From contig PJFB01000004.1 of the NCBI GenBank assembly GCA_003574895.1, positions 248,001-312,000 on the forward strand: a stretch of 64,000 nt of DNA, given 5' to 3'. The notes beneath the pieces are model-generated. The model was not told where the DNA came from and made no database searches. It saw only the letters and a list, made by a program, of their open reading frames with translations. Positions 17,950 through 27,581 of this stretch are shown piece after piece (the first letter of the stretch is position 1; the number at the start of each line of letters is the position of its first letter). The DNA is from Geobacter sp. GTDB taxonomy: Bacteria > Desulfobacterota > Desulfuromonadia > Geobacterales > Pseudopelobacteraceae. The position numbers and the translations under genes were made by a program.

Positions 17950-20049
17950 ATGGATTCATCCAGCAGCGAGAACAGGGGCACGGAGCTCATGAGCACCCTT
18001 CCGGGTGACGATGTCCGTCAGATTATGTGGCGTTTTGCCGAACGCTATGAGGTCCAGATGGTTGTCCAATCCGCCCGGTCCCTGGCACGGGGAGTAGTTG
18101 CCCGGTTGGTGGCGGAAGGTGCCCGCAACACACATGAATGGAACGATAAAAAAGGCCAGCTTCTGAAAGGTTTCGACGAACTGGGCCTGACATCCGTTTT
18201 TATGGATCCCGAGGAGGGAGGCTTCATCGCCGGCCCCAAAAACCTGGTACTGGCCTTGATGGCCTTCGAACTCTCCTGGGTGGACGGCGGCGCAGCGACC
18301 TGTTCCCTGGCCAGCAATCTTGCCCTGTCGCCGATCCACGAAAAAGGAACGCCTGAGCAGCGCCTGACCTATATGAGCCGTTGCGTCCCCCCCCTCCCCG
18401 GCGAAGACCGGAAAATCTGGCGCGGCGCCTTTGCGCTGACCGAACCGCTCCCCTACGTTGGCGTGGACACCGGCATCCTCTCCGGCAGAATGCGCGTTGC
18501 CGAGTGGGAAGAAGGCCAGGAACCGCTCCTGCAGGTGGAAAAGCGCGGCCGCTTCATAACCAACATGGGTTTTGCCAACTTTGTGACTGCAGCGGTCGAT
18601 TCCGATGATCCCAGGATCAAGGGAAGCGCCATGGTTATCCTGGAAGAGGACGACCCGGGGGTTTTCGACCGCGGAGCGACAACCCTAAAGCTCGTGCACC
18701 AGCTCTCCTCCACCAGCGACCCGATCCTGAGCCTTAAAGTGCCGGCCAGCCGGATTATCGGCGGTTACACAATCAAGGACGGCGTCATCATCCCCAATTG
18801 CAATCACGGCGATGTGATCGAATCCGTTTTCCGCCGTACCAGGGTTCCTGTGGCGGTCATGAGTTCGGCAAAACTGCTGTCGGCCATCGAGCCGGTCATC
18901 CGCTACCAGCGCACCCGGTTTCGCGGTGGCAGCGCCAGCTCGGCCGGCTCTCCGCGCTATGACCTGGGACTGCAGCAGAAGGAAGACGCTCTGCAACGTC
19001 TGGTCGATGTCTGGGCGGCCGGCGAGGCAGGAGCTGCCTTGGGCTTTGCCGCAGCGCGGCTTTTCGACGAATTCGACCCCATAGAGCGGGAGAAGGACAA
19101 GCTGCTCATTGAACGGGGCATCACCGGATCCAGGGCGCAGATGAAGATGTTTAAAGAGGTGGAGAAAAGCGCCCTTGAATTTGTGGCCCTGGAACACCAG
19201 CCCGCTGCGGAGCGCGATATGGCCCGCTACCAGGAACTTGCCGCGGACACCCTGGTGCAGTACCTGGTCAAGGAATCCCAGGCAAACGTCCTTTGCCCGG
19301 CCTGCAAACTCTGGAACACCGGCCATGGCGCAACCATGATGCGCGAGGCGGTAAGCCTGATGGGCGGCTACGGCATCACTGAAGACTGCCCCGGCTTCCT
19401 CACGCAGAAATGGACCGACGCCCAGCTTGAAGCCACCTACGAAGGCCCCGAAGCGGTCCAGCGCCGACAACTCTCCATTACCATGACCAACGAGCTCTTC
19501 CTGGCGCAGTTCCGCCTCTGGATCAAGGATCTGTACGCCATTGCAACCCAACGCCCAGGGACCGGGGCCAACGCCTTGGCCAACGCCATGGAGCTGTGGC
19601 TCTGGACCCTCGAATTCCTGCAGAAATCCAAGGATGCCGAGGGCAAGGCACTCTACCATTCACAACGCCACGGCGTGGTCTTTCCGTTTGCCGATGCCCT
19701 CTGCTGGCTTTTGGCATCGCGGCAGCAGATTCTCGACCTCCTCGAACTGGAAGAGAAAGGCCCGGAAAATCCGGTGGTGGCATCGGGATTGGCAGGTTTC
19801 GTGAATTTCTTCAGCGATCTGTGCCACGTCCAGGCAGCCCGCTCCGCCGGCGAGGCAGGCCGCATCTGTGCCGAACTTGTGTACGGTTATCAACGGGACC
19901 TGGCAGCGATCAATGCCGACGACACGGAGTTCGCAGCCCTGCGCCACAAGGCCGATGTATCCATGGCCGGCGCCCGTCTGTTCAAAGACCGGGCAGCGGC
20001 AGCCGTCAGTAAGGTGATGATACCGGAAGCGCTTGATTATCCAATTTAG
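17950..20049 (+). CDS. Large acyl-CoA dehydrogenase family protein
   Basis: The 699-residue product carries an acyl-CoA dehydrogenase core (about 60-520) and an extra C-terminal helical extension, and is much longer than the usual ~380 residues. Family signs include FALTEPLP near residue 163, the LMGGYGITEDCPG FAD-binding segment near 475 and ATYEGPEAVQRRQL near 498. The Glu of TYEG lies where isovaleryl/short-chain types carry or replace the catalytic base. The next genes encode an ETF-quinone-oxidoreductase-like flavoprotein and both ETF subunits, so its electrons should pass to menaquinone. The substrate is unknown. GAGGGAGAATAGAA precedes the ATG. Confidence 0.88.
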   Translation: MDSSSSENRGTELMSTLPGDDVRQIMWRFAERYEVQMVVQSARSLARGVVARLVAEGARNTHEWNDKKGQLLKGFDELGLTSVFMDPEEGGFIAGPKNLVLALMAFELSWVDGGAATCSLASNLALSPIHEKGTPEQRLTYMSRCVPPLPGEDRKIWRGAFALTEPLPYVGVDTGILSGRMRVAEWEEGQEPLLQVEKRGRFITNMGFANFVTAAVDSDDPRIKGSAMVILEEDDPGVFDRGATTLKLVHQLSSTSDPILSLKVPASRIIGGYTIKDGVIIPNCNHGDVIESVFRRTRVPVAVMSSAKLLSAIEPVIRYQRTRFRGGSASSAGSPRYDLGLQQKEDALQRLVDVWAAGEAGAALGFAAARLFDEFDPIEREKDKLLIERGITGSRAQMKMFKEVEKSALEFVALEHQPAAERDMARYQELAADTLVQYLVKESQANVLCPACKLWNTGHGATMMREAVSLMGGYGITEDCPGFLTQKWTDAQLEATYEGPEAVQRRQLSITMTNELFLAQFRLWIKDLYAIATQRPGTGANALANAMELWLWTLEFLQKSKDAEGKALYHSQRHGVVFPFADALCWLLASRQQILDLLELEEKGPENPVVASGLAGFVNFFSDLCHVQAARSAGEAGRICAELVYGYQRDLAAINADDTEFAALRHKADVSMAGARLFKDRAAAAVSKVMIPEALDYPI

Positions 20050-20064
20050 TGGAGAAACACATCT

Positions 20065-21906
20065 ATGACTGTTGAAAGACAAACCATGGAAGTTGATATC
20101 GCCTGTGTCGGTTTCGGGCCGGCCATGGGCGGTTTCCTGACAACTCTCTCCAGGGCGCTGGTCGATGAAAATGGCCAGCCGCTCCTGGAAAGCAGCGTAA
20201 TGCCCGGCGCCCCCCTCCAGGTGCTCTGCTATGAGCGCGCCGACGACATCAGTTTTGGGGTCTCCGGCATCGTCACCCGTGGCCGCAGCATCCGGGCGAC
20301 TTTTCCGGATCTGAATCCGGCAGACATTCCCATGACGGCCCATGTGGGCCACGAAAAGGTACTTTACCTGCTCGACCCCCTCGGCGCCAGTCGCAGATCT
20401 ACCGGCGTACGTGCCCTGGATGAGGTTGTAAAGATCCTTTCTTCCCCCAAGGACTACTCCTACGAACTCCCCTATATTCCCCCATTCCTCCGCAAGGAGG
20501 AGGGGTTTGTACTTTCCGTTGGCCAGTTTACCCAGTGGGTCGGTTCACAGCTCATGGCCTCGGGCCTGGTCCAGGTCTGGCCCGGCATGCCGGTCAGCGA
20601 ACCGCTGATCGAGGGAAACCAGGTCGTCGGCATCAGGCTGGCTGACCAGGGAACCAACAAGGACGGTTCTCCCGCGGCCGGCTATATGCCGGGCATGGAT
20701 ATCCGGGCCGCTCTTACCGTGGTCGCCGACGGGCCGGTGGGCCCGGTGGGCCAGAAACTGGATCGGCATTTCGGGTTCCCGGCAGGCAATCACCAGCGCG
20801 AATGGGCAGTGGGTATGAAGGCGGTCGTGGAACTGCCAGAGACATGCACCCTTGAACCTGGCACCGTACTTCATACCATCGGTTATCCCGAGCCGGAGAT
20901 CTTCGGCTTTTTGTATGTCTATCCCGACCGGGTCGCATCCCTGGGAATCTTCGTCCCCTCCTGGCTCGACAATCCGGTCCGCACCAGTTATCGCTATCTG
21001 CAGCACTGGATGACACACCCGGCCATCTGGCCCTACCTGGAGGGAGGCACGCTCCGCTCCTGGGGGGCCAAGAGCCTTCAGGAATCTGGCAGGCGTGGCG
21101 AGCCGTTCCTGGTCGGAAACGGCTATGCCCGCATCGGCGAAGGATCTGGCAGCACCAACGTCCTGACCGGCTCCGGCGTGGATGAGGCCTGGGCAACAGG
21201 GGTGCAGTTAGCCGAAGGAGTGGTGGAACTGCTTAAGGCTGGCAAGCCCTTTACCAAGGAAAATCTGGGAGACACCTATCTTGCCCGCCGCCGCAACAGC
21301 TGGGTGGAACAAGAGGCCAAGGAAGCGGAAAAGGCCCGGGACGGCTTCCAGCGCGGCGTACTGACCGGCCTGGCCGGCATGGGCCTGACCGGCCTTACCA
21401 AGGGGATCATGAATCTTGGCGCCAAGATCAGCAGGCCCTACGAACGTGTGCCATCCTTGGAAGAGTACTGCCGGGAGAAGATTCTGCCAAGCGAGATCGA
21501 ACACCTGCGAAGCGAGTCCATTGCCAAGGGCAGTTCCCTGGCTGATGCCGTCATGGATGCCCATGGCTGGCCCCAGATTCCCCTTGACGGCAAGTTGCTC
21601 GTTTCCCAGCAGGATGCCCTGCTCATGGGTGGCAAGGTTCAGGCACAACCCGGCTACGCCGATCATGTCGTGATTACCGATCCGCAATTATGTGAGACCT
21701 GCAATCCGCAATTATGTGTCGAGATCTGCTCGGGCCAGGCCCTCACCTATACCGAGGGGGGAGGAGCACCGCAGTTCGATCGTGAGAAGTGCATCCATTG
21801 CGGAGCCTGCATGTGGAACTGCACCAAGCCCCTGGAAGCGAACGGCGAGCGCTGCAATATCGATTTCAGGGCCGGGTCGGGCGGGTTGCACTCGGCCGAA
21901 AACTGA
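20065..21906 (+). CDS. ETF-quinone-oxidoreductase-like FAD/FeS flavoprotein
   Basis: The 613-residue product begins with an FAD-binding Rossmann motif (IACVGFGPAMGG near residue 11). It also has a WVGSQLMASG segment and a second FAD segment, GNGYARIGEGSGSTNVLTGSG, near 352. The C-terminus is Cys-rich: CETCNPQLCVEIC and CIHCGACMWNCTKP suggest one or two [4Fe-4S] clusters. This matches the ETF:quinone oxidoreductase group that carries electrons from ETF to the quinone pool. A 13-base direct repeat (CCGCAATTATGTG) encodes the first Cys pair twice. It is 15 bases after the dehydrogenase gene. Confidence 0.85.
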   Translation: MTVERQTMEVDIACVGFGPAMGGFLTTLSRALVDENGQPLLESSVMPGAPLQVLCYERADDISFGVSGIVTRGRSIRATFPDLNPADIPMTAHVGHEKVLYLLDPLGASRRSTGVRALDEVVKILSSPKDYSYELPYIPPFLRKEEGFVLSVGQFTQWVGSQLMASGLVQVWPGMPVSEPLIEGNQVVGIRLADQGTNKDGSPAAGYMPGMDIRAALTVVADGPVGPVGQKLDRHFGFPAGNHQREWAVGMKAVVELPETCTLEPGTVLHTIGYPEPEIFGFLYVYPDRVASLGIFVPSWLDNPVRTSYRYLQHWMTHPAIWPYLEGGTLRSWGAKSLQESGRRGEPFLVGNGYARIGEGSGSTNVLTGSGVDEAWATGVQLAEGVVELLKAGKPFTKENLGDTYLARRRNSWVEQEAKEAEKARDGFQRGVLTGLAGMGLTGLTKGIMNLGAKISRPYERVPSLEEYCREKILPSEIEHLRSESIAKGSSLADAVMDAHGWPQIPLDGKLLVSQQDALLMGGKVQAQPGYADHVVITDPQLCETCNPQLCVEICSGQALTYTEGGGAPQFDREKCIHCGACMWNCTKPLEANGERCNIDFRAGSGGLHSAEN

Positions 21907-21953
21907 TAGAATTCGCTGTAATCAATGAACACTACGAAAGAGGAGACGATAGA

Positions 21954-22763
21954 ATGAACGGAGGATTTCATATTGTGGTCTGCGGGAGCATCGTTCCCGA
22001 TCCACTGCAAACCCTGGCCCCGATCGAAGGGCCAACAGGTCCGGCACTGAAAAATGAGTTGATGCTGCCGGCAGTCCTGGACCCTTGGGCGGGCCATGCG
22101 CTTTACGAAGCTGCCAATCTGGCGAAAAACGTACCCGACAGCAAGGTCTGGCTGGTGAGCCTGGGGCCCAAGGCAAAATTGCAGCAATTGATGATGTCCA
22201 TCGCCCAGAAGGTCTCCTTTGAACTGGTGGTGCTTGATGGCCCGGCTGGCGGCTTTACCGATCCCTGCGAAGTGGCTGCGGCACTGGCTGGCGGCATCAA
22301 TGGAATTGCCGGGCTCGACCGCTCCCGCCTGCTGCTGTTCGGTGGATGTTCCTCGGCCTCCAGGGATGCCGGAGTGACCATGCAGATGGTCGCGGAACAA
22401 CTGGGCATCGGCGATCAGTTCCTGGGAGTGGACGAACTCACTATCCAGGCCGACGGTTCCATGAAGCTCCTGGAGCGGATCGAAGGAGGGCAATACCAGG
22501 TATCCACCTGCACCGGCGCGCCGGCAATGCTGGCATGGGCCACAGGAAACCTCCCCGAGCCTCCCAACAATCCCCAGATCGGCATGATGAACATGCGCAC
22601 CGTCATGCCTGCCCTGCAAAAGGCCCAGCCCGCACCGGTCGGGGCGGCCGGGGTGTCCTACCTGGGCGTCGAACTCCCGAAACAGCGCCGCGAGACCAGG
22701 ATTGTCAAGGACCTTTCCGTTGATGAGGTCGCCCGCGAAATCGTGGAGTGGCTCAAGGGATAG
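21954..22763 (+). CDS. etfB: Electron transfer flavoprotein, beta subunit
   Basis: EtfB binds AMP and pairs with EtfA to shuttle electrons from acyl-CoA dehydrogenases. The product has 269 residues. Family signs are HIVVCGSIVPDP at the start, the NELMLPAVLDPWAGHALYEA segment, and a mid-protein DRSRLLLFGG region. The ATG at 21954 follows AGGAGACGATAGA; an upstream in-frame extension would overlap the previous gene and was rejected. The sequence belongs to a divergent EtfB branch, consistent with its dedicated dehydrogenase operon. Confidence 0.9.
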   Translation: MNGGFHIVVCGSIVPDPLQTLAPIEGPTGPALKNELMLPAVLDPWAGHALYEAANLAKNVPDSKVWLVSLGPKAKLQQLMMSIAQKVSFELVVLDGPAGGFTDPCEVAAALAGGINGIAGLDRSRLLLFGGCSSASRDAGVTMQMVAEQLGIGDQFLGVDELTIQADGSMKLLERIEGGQYQVSTCTGAPAMLAWATGNLPEPPNNPQIGMMNMRTVMPALQKAQPAPVGAAGVSYLGVELPKQRRETRIVKDLSVDEVAREIVEWLKG

Positions 22764-22842
22764 CCACCATATAAACACCCACCCGCTCCCTGCCCTTCCC
22801 GTCAAGAGAAGGGAATATGAATATTTTCACTGGAGGAATTCG

Positions 22843-23874
22843 ATGGAAAAGATACTGTTCATTGCCCATACCCAATCCGACGGCACGCTGCCGAACGTGG
22901 CCCGCGAGGCCCTGAGCGCCGCCGTTGATCTTTCAAAGAAACTCCCCGGCTCATCCTTTGTTGCCGGTATAATCGGCCAGGAGGCAAATCAGGCCGCTGA
23001 CAGTATCGCGTCCTGCGGAGCTGCTGGCTTCCTGTCCGTGACCGGGGCCGAATTCGCGGTTTCCCGCTATGCAACCGATGCCGCCGCGGTCGAGGCCCTG
23101 GTGCGCCAGACCGGCGCAACCCTGGTCGTGGCACCCACCACCTCCCGCTTCTCGCGGGCATTGCCAGGCGTTGTCCAGAGAGTTCAGGGACGCATCGAAA
23201 CCCACATCAGCGGCATGGATATTGTTGAAGGAAGTTTGCAGATCCAGCGCTGGTACTACCGCCAACGGATGGTGGCGACACTGACCCGGGCACAACGCCC
23301 CTGGTTCCTGGTAATCGACGGCGGGGTTTTCCCGGCTTGGCAGGGCGAACCAGGCTCCGCCAATGCCGAGAATGTCGCGGTCCAGCTTGCCGCAGACACC
23401 CTTCGCACCCAGGTCATCGGCGTCCAGGCACCTTCCACAAACACACAGACCATCAGACCGGAGGCCGAGGTACTGTTTGTCGCCGGGGCCGGCTGGACCA
23501 AGAAGCAGGCCGACGGACAACTCCATCTCAAGGACGCCGAAGAGCTCATCCTGGGCTTCCTCAAGAACTGCAATGCCTCGCTCGGCAGCAGTAAATCCCT
23601 GGTGGACCAGTCGGTGGAAGGCGAAGCTGTTCTCCCCTTCATGAGCCACCTGAACCAGGTCGGCCAGACCGGCTCCACCCCCCGCCACCCCAAAGGGCTG
23701 GCCACCTGCTGCCACGGCGAGGAACCCCATGCCGTGGGATGGCGTTTCATCAACGAGCGGCGGGCCATCAATACCGATGCGAACTGCGGCTGGGCCCAGG
23801 GCAAGGCGGACGTCCTGTACGTTGCCGATGCATTTCAGGTTATGGCCAAGGTAAACGAGCTCCTGGCCCAATAA
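22843..23874 (+). CDS. etfA: Electron transfer flavoprotein, alpha subunit
   Basis: EtfA holds the redox FAD of ETF. The 343-residue product has an N-terminal ETF domain (LVVAPTTSRFSRALPG) and a C-terminal FAD-binding region (VDQSVEGEAVLPF, NQVGQTG and INTDANCGWAQGKADVLYVAD). The normally smooth IAVGISGAIQH segment is replaced by a Cys/His-containing stretch (GLATCCHGEEPHAVGW), marking a divergent subgroup. The start at 22843 follows TGGAGGAATTCG. hypE begins 27 bases after its stop. Confidence 0.9.
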   Translation: MEKILFIAHTQSDGTLPNVAREALSAAVDLSKKLPGSSFVAGIIGQEANQAADSIASCGAAGFLSVTGAEFAVSRYATDAAAVEALVRQTGATLVVAPTTSRFSRALPGVVQRVQGRIETHISGMDIVEGSLQIQRWYYRQRMVATLTRAQRPWFLVIDGGVFPAWQGEPGSANAENVAVQLAADTLRTQVIGVQAPSTNTQTIRPEAEVLFVAGAGWTKKQADGQLHLKDAEELILGFLKNCNASLGSSKSLVDQSVEGEAVLPFMSHLNQVGQTGSTPRHPKGLATCCHGEEPHAVGWRFINERRAINTDANCGWAQGKADVLYVADAFQVMAKVNELLAQ

Positions 23875-23901
23875 AAAAAGCAGACGAAAAACGGACGACA
23901 C

Positions 23902-24915
23902 ATGAACAACGACCTTATCCTCCTCGGCCACGGCAGCGGCGGCAGGCTTTCCCACCAACTGCTGGATGAGTTGATCATTCCGGTCCTGAGCGGCACGGCA
24001 CCGGCCGGCCAGAACGATGCCGCCATCCTGGAACAACTGGCCGGGCAGCCTGCCTACACCACCGATTCATTCGTGGTTGACCCGATCTTTTTCCCCGGAG
24101 GCACCATCGGCAGCCTGGCGGTGCACGGGACGGTCAACGACCTGGCCATGATGGGTGCTGAGCCTCTCTATCTCAGCGTCGGGCTGATCATAGAGGAAGG
24201 ATTCAGCAAGGCGGATCTGGAACGCATCCTGACCGACATGCGTCAGGCAGCAGACCAGGCCGGCGTCAGGATCGTCACCGGCGACACCAAGGTCGTGCCC
24301 CGGGGCAAGGCCGACAAAATCTTCATCACCACCTCCGGCATCGGCGTCATCAAGCACGATATTCCCATCCATGGCGCCAATGCCCAACCAGGGGATTGCA
24401 TCATCATAAACGGTACCCTGGGCGACCACGGTATCGCAGTCATGGCCAACCGCGAGGGGCTGAACGTCGGCACAGACATCCGTAGCGACTCGGCCGCCCT
24501 GAACAGCCTGGTGAGCGAGATCATCGCCGTGGCCGGCCATGATCTGCATGTGCTGCGCGACCCCACGCGGGGAGGGGTTGCCACCACCATCAAGGAGATC
24601 GCCCAGCAGTCGGCCGTTAGCGTCACCCTCCGGGAAGAGGCCATCCCCGTCACCCCGGCTGTGCGCGGGGTCTGTTCGATCCTCGGCCTAGACCCGCTTT
24701 TCGTGGCCAACGAGGGCAAGTTGCTGGCATTCGTTACCCCGGAAGCAGCGGATTCGGTACTGGCTGCAATGAAGAGACATCCCCTGGGCAAGAACGCAGC
24801 CGTTATCGGACAGGTAGAGGAAGTTCCGGCCGGCCGGGTGCGCATGGAGACCGTTATCGGCGGCATGCGGGCAGTAGAGATGCTGGCCGGCGAGCAGCTG
24901 CCCAGGATATGCTGA
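23902..24915 (+). CDS. hypE: Hydrogenase maturation protein HypE
   Basis: HypE dehydrates the thiocarbamate made by HypF on its C-terminal Cys to a thiocyanate that donates CN to the hydrogenase iron. The 337-residue product starts with LLGHGSGGRLSHQL, has the ATP-binding AIR-synthase-like core and ends with the diagnostic PRIC tail carrying that Cys. It is placed directly after the ETF operon and about 21 kb from hypFCD, an uncommon split that suggests local rearrangement. Confidence 0.95.
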   Translation: MNNDLILLGHGSGGRLSHQLLDELIIPVLSGTAPAGQNDAAILEQLAGQPAYTTDSFVVDPIFFPGGTIGSLAVHGTVNDLAMMGAEPLYLSVGLIIEEGFSKADLERILTDMRQAADQAGVRIVTGDTKVVPRGKADKIFITTSGIGVIKHDIPIHGANAQPGDCIIINGTLGDHGIAVMANREGLNVGTDIRSDSAALNSLVSEIIAVAGHDLHVLRDPTRGGVATTIKEIAQQSAVSVTLREEAIPVTPAVRGVCSILGLDPLFVANEGKLLAFVTPEAADSVLAAMKRHPLGKNAAVIGQVEEVPAGRVRMETVIGGMRAVEMLAGEQLPRIC

Positions 24916-24947
24916 CAAAACTCCGGAATCACCCTGAGTGCCCCTGA

Positions 24948-27581
24948 ATGAAACGATTCCTGTCATTGCCGATCCGCATCCACATGTTCCTGCTGGTGAT
25001 CCTGCTGGCGCTCCCCGCCGCCGGGGTCATCATCAACGCCGGCTTTGACCAGCGCCGGCAGGCCTATAAAGAGGCAGCCGCCGACTCCGCCAGACTTACC
25101 TACACAATATCATCGGAAATCAATATCCTGGTGCGCGGCACCGAGCAGTTGGCAGACACCCTGGCCCAACTGCCGTCGGTGCAGCACCCGGACCCAAAAA
25201 CCATTTCCAGGCTGCTGGGCAACCTGATTGCCAAATACCCACAATACTCCAACATCATTGTTACCGATAAAACCGGCCTTGTCCTGGCTTCAGCCCTGCC
25301 CATGAAACAACCGGTCACGGTGGCCGACCGGAGCATCTTCACGGATGCCAGGAAAAGCGGACGTTTTTCGGCAGGCGAATACATGCTCGGCAAAATCTCC
25401 CGCAAGCCCCTGATCAATTTCGGTTACCCGATAAAGGACTCAAGCGGTAAATTCAACGGCATCATAGCGATCGGCATCGACCTGGCCAAGACCAAGCATC
25501 TCCTGGAAAAATCGTATTTCCCCAAAAGCGCTGAATATGTCCTGGTTGACCGGAACGGGATATTTCTGTATCGCACCTTTGATCTCGAAAAATACCTGGG
25601 AACGCCCCTAAGAAAAGACCTGCTCAAAACAATGGAGAACGGCCCGGACGAAGCAACCATTGAGTTCGTCTCCAACAAAGGGCAGAATCGCGTCTCGTCC
25701 TATCGCAAACTTCGTCTTGACGACACACAACCGCCTTACATGTACGTGCGCTCCGGTTTTCCTGTTGAATCCGTAAATGCCAACGCCAACCGGGCCATTC
25801 AGAAAAATCTGGCGTTATTGATTCCCTTTTTCGCTCTCAGCCTCGGCATTGCCTGGTTTATCGGCAAGCGTGGTATTGTGGATCGAGTTGCCGCCTTGCA
25901 GAACGCTTCGCACCGCTTGGCCGATGGCGACTTTTCCGTTCAAGTGGCCAAGGCTGTCTCCGGCAGCGAGCTTGGCGATCTGGCGACAACCTTCGACAAT
26001 ATGGCCAGGGCGCTGGCCGAACGGGAAAAAAGCCTGATCGAAAATGTCAAACTCACCGTTGCAAGCGAAACAAAATTCCGTACCCTGTTTGAATCAATGC
26101 AGGAAGGGGTGATCATCTGCGAAACCATCCGTAATGAGGTCGATGGCCCTGTAGAATTCCGCTGCATTGACATCAACCCGGCTTGCGAGAACATTTTGCG
26201 AAAGCAGAGAGACCAGATCATCGGTGGGAAACTCCTGTCCATATTTTCCTGCATAGGGGAAAATGGTGCCAGCTGTTTTCGTGAGGTAGCCCGGACAGGG
26301 ATTCCGAAACACTTCGAGGAATACCACACGGATAGCAATACCTATTTCGAGGTGCATGCCATCTGCCCGGACAAGGACCGCCTGGCAATAATTTTCAGCG
26401 ACATCACGCAACAGAAGAGGATGCAAGACGAACGCATCAGAAACGACAAGCTCGAATCCCTGGGAGTGCTGGCCGGCGGCATTGCCCACGATTTCAACAA
26501 TTTCCTGGCTGGAATACTGGGCAACGTATCCTTTGCCAAAATGCTGCTGGACCCTTCCCTCAAGGCCCACAGGCTGCTTGGAGAGGCTGAAAAGGCGACC
26601 AGGGGCGCGGCGCAACTGGCGCGCCAGCTGCTCACCTTTGCGCGCGGAGGAATGCCCGTTAAAAAGGTCGTTTCCATCAAACAGGTCCTCTGCGACTCCG
26701 CGACGCTGGTCCTGCGCGGCACCAATGTCAAGTCAATCCTGGAGATCCCGGATACGCTCAAGAACGTTGAAGCCGACGAGGGGCAGCTCACCCAGGCATT
26801 CCACAACATCATCATCAATGCGGCCCAGGCAATGCCGACCGGCGGATTTCTGACCATCAGCGCCGAGAATGTGAGCTTCACCGAATACGACGCGCCGCCG
26901 CTCAATCCGGGCGCCTACATTAAGGTGACCTTTGTCGACGAAGGACGGGGCATACCGCCAGAAGATCTTGAGCGCATATTCGACCCGTATTTCACTACCA
27001 AACCGGACGGAACCGGTCTGGGGCTGGCTTCGTGCTATTCCATAATCTCCAGGCACGACGGCCATATCAATGTTGCCTCCACCCCGGGAAAAGGGACAAC
27101 CTTCGAGCTCTATCTGCCTGCCTGCGACAAGGCAATCGAAGATTCTCAAGACAATGACGAGCGGTTGATGCCTGGCAGCCAGACACGGACCGGCAGGATA
27201 CTCATCATGGATGACGACGAACTTATCACGAACCTGCTGGGGGAAATTTTCACGGATATCGGCTATGCTGTAACTATCTGCCGCGACGGCAGCGAGGCCA
27301 TTGACTTCTACCGTGATGCCATGGAACATGGGAAGAGCTATGACGCCGTTGTCATGGATCTCACGATCCCTGGGGGCATGGGCGGCAAAGAGGCCGCTGG
27401 AAAGCTGCTGCAGATCGATCCCGGTGCCCGCCTGGTCGCATCAAGCGGATACTCCAATGATCCGATCATGTCGGACTGCCGTACATACGGTTTCCTGGCA
27501 GCTATCGCAAAACCGTACAAGGCCGCCGATGTGGGCAAAATAATTGAAAACATACTAACCATGAACCGGAGCCAGGTGTAA
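24948..27581 (+). CDS. Hybrid sensor histidine kinase: Cache, HAMP, PAS, HisKA, HATPase, receiver
   Basis: The 877-residue protein has a membrane segment near 10-28, a periplasmic double-Cache-like domain (about 35-275) and a second membrane segment near 283-303. Then come HAMP (about 305-360) and PAS (about 375-490). The kinase core has its phospho-acceptor His514 in GGIAHDFNN, with N-box NIIINAAQAMP and G-box GTGLGLA. The C-terminal receiver has MDDDE and the phospho-acceptor Asp804 in VVMDLTIPGG. It should sense a periplasmic small molecule. No response regulator gene is adjacent. Its stop overlaps the next ATG (TAATG). Confidence 0.93.
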   Translation: MKRFLSLPIRIHMFLLVILLALPAAGVIINAGFDQRRQAYKEAAADSARLTYTISSEINILVRGTEQLADTLAQLPSVQHPDPKTISRLLGNLIAKYPQYSNIIVTDKTGLVLASALPMKQPVTVADRSIFTDARKSGRFSAGEYMLGKISRKPLINFGYPIKDSSGKFNGIIAIGIDLAKTKHLLEKSYFPKSAEYVLVDRNGIFLYRTFDLEKYLGTPLRKDLLKTMENGPDEATIEFVSNKGQNRVSSYRKLRLDDTQPPYMYVRSGFPVESVNANANRAIQKNLALLIPFFALSLGIAWFIGKRGIVDRVAALQNASHRLADGDFSVQVAKAVSGSELGDLATTFDNMARALAEREKSLIENVKLTVASETKFRTLFESMQEGVIICETIRNEVDGPVEFRCIDINPACENILRKQRDQIIGGKLLSIFSCIGENGASCFREVARTGIPKHFEEYHTDSNTYFEVHAICPDKDRLAIIFSDITQQKRMQDERIRNDKLESLGVLAGGIAHDFNNFLAGILGNVSFAKMLLDPSLKAHRLLGEAEKATRGAAQLARQLLTFARGGMPVKKVVSIKQVLCDSATLVLRGTNVKSILEIPDTLKNVEADEGQLTQAFHNIIINAAQAMPTGGFLTISAENVSFTEYDAPPLNPGAYIKVTFVDEGRGIPPEDLERIFDPYFTTKPDGTGLGLASCYSIISRHDGHINVASTPGKGTTFELYLPACDKAIEDSQDNDERLMPGSQTRTGRILIMDDDELITNLLGEIFTDIGYAVTICRDGSEAIDFYRDAMEHGKSYDAVVMDLTIPGGMGGKEAAGKLLQIDPGARLVASSGYSNDPIMSDCRTYGFLAAIAKPYKAADVGKIIENILTMNRSQV

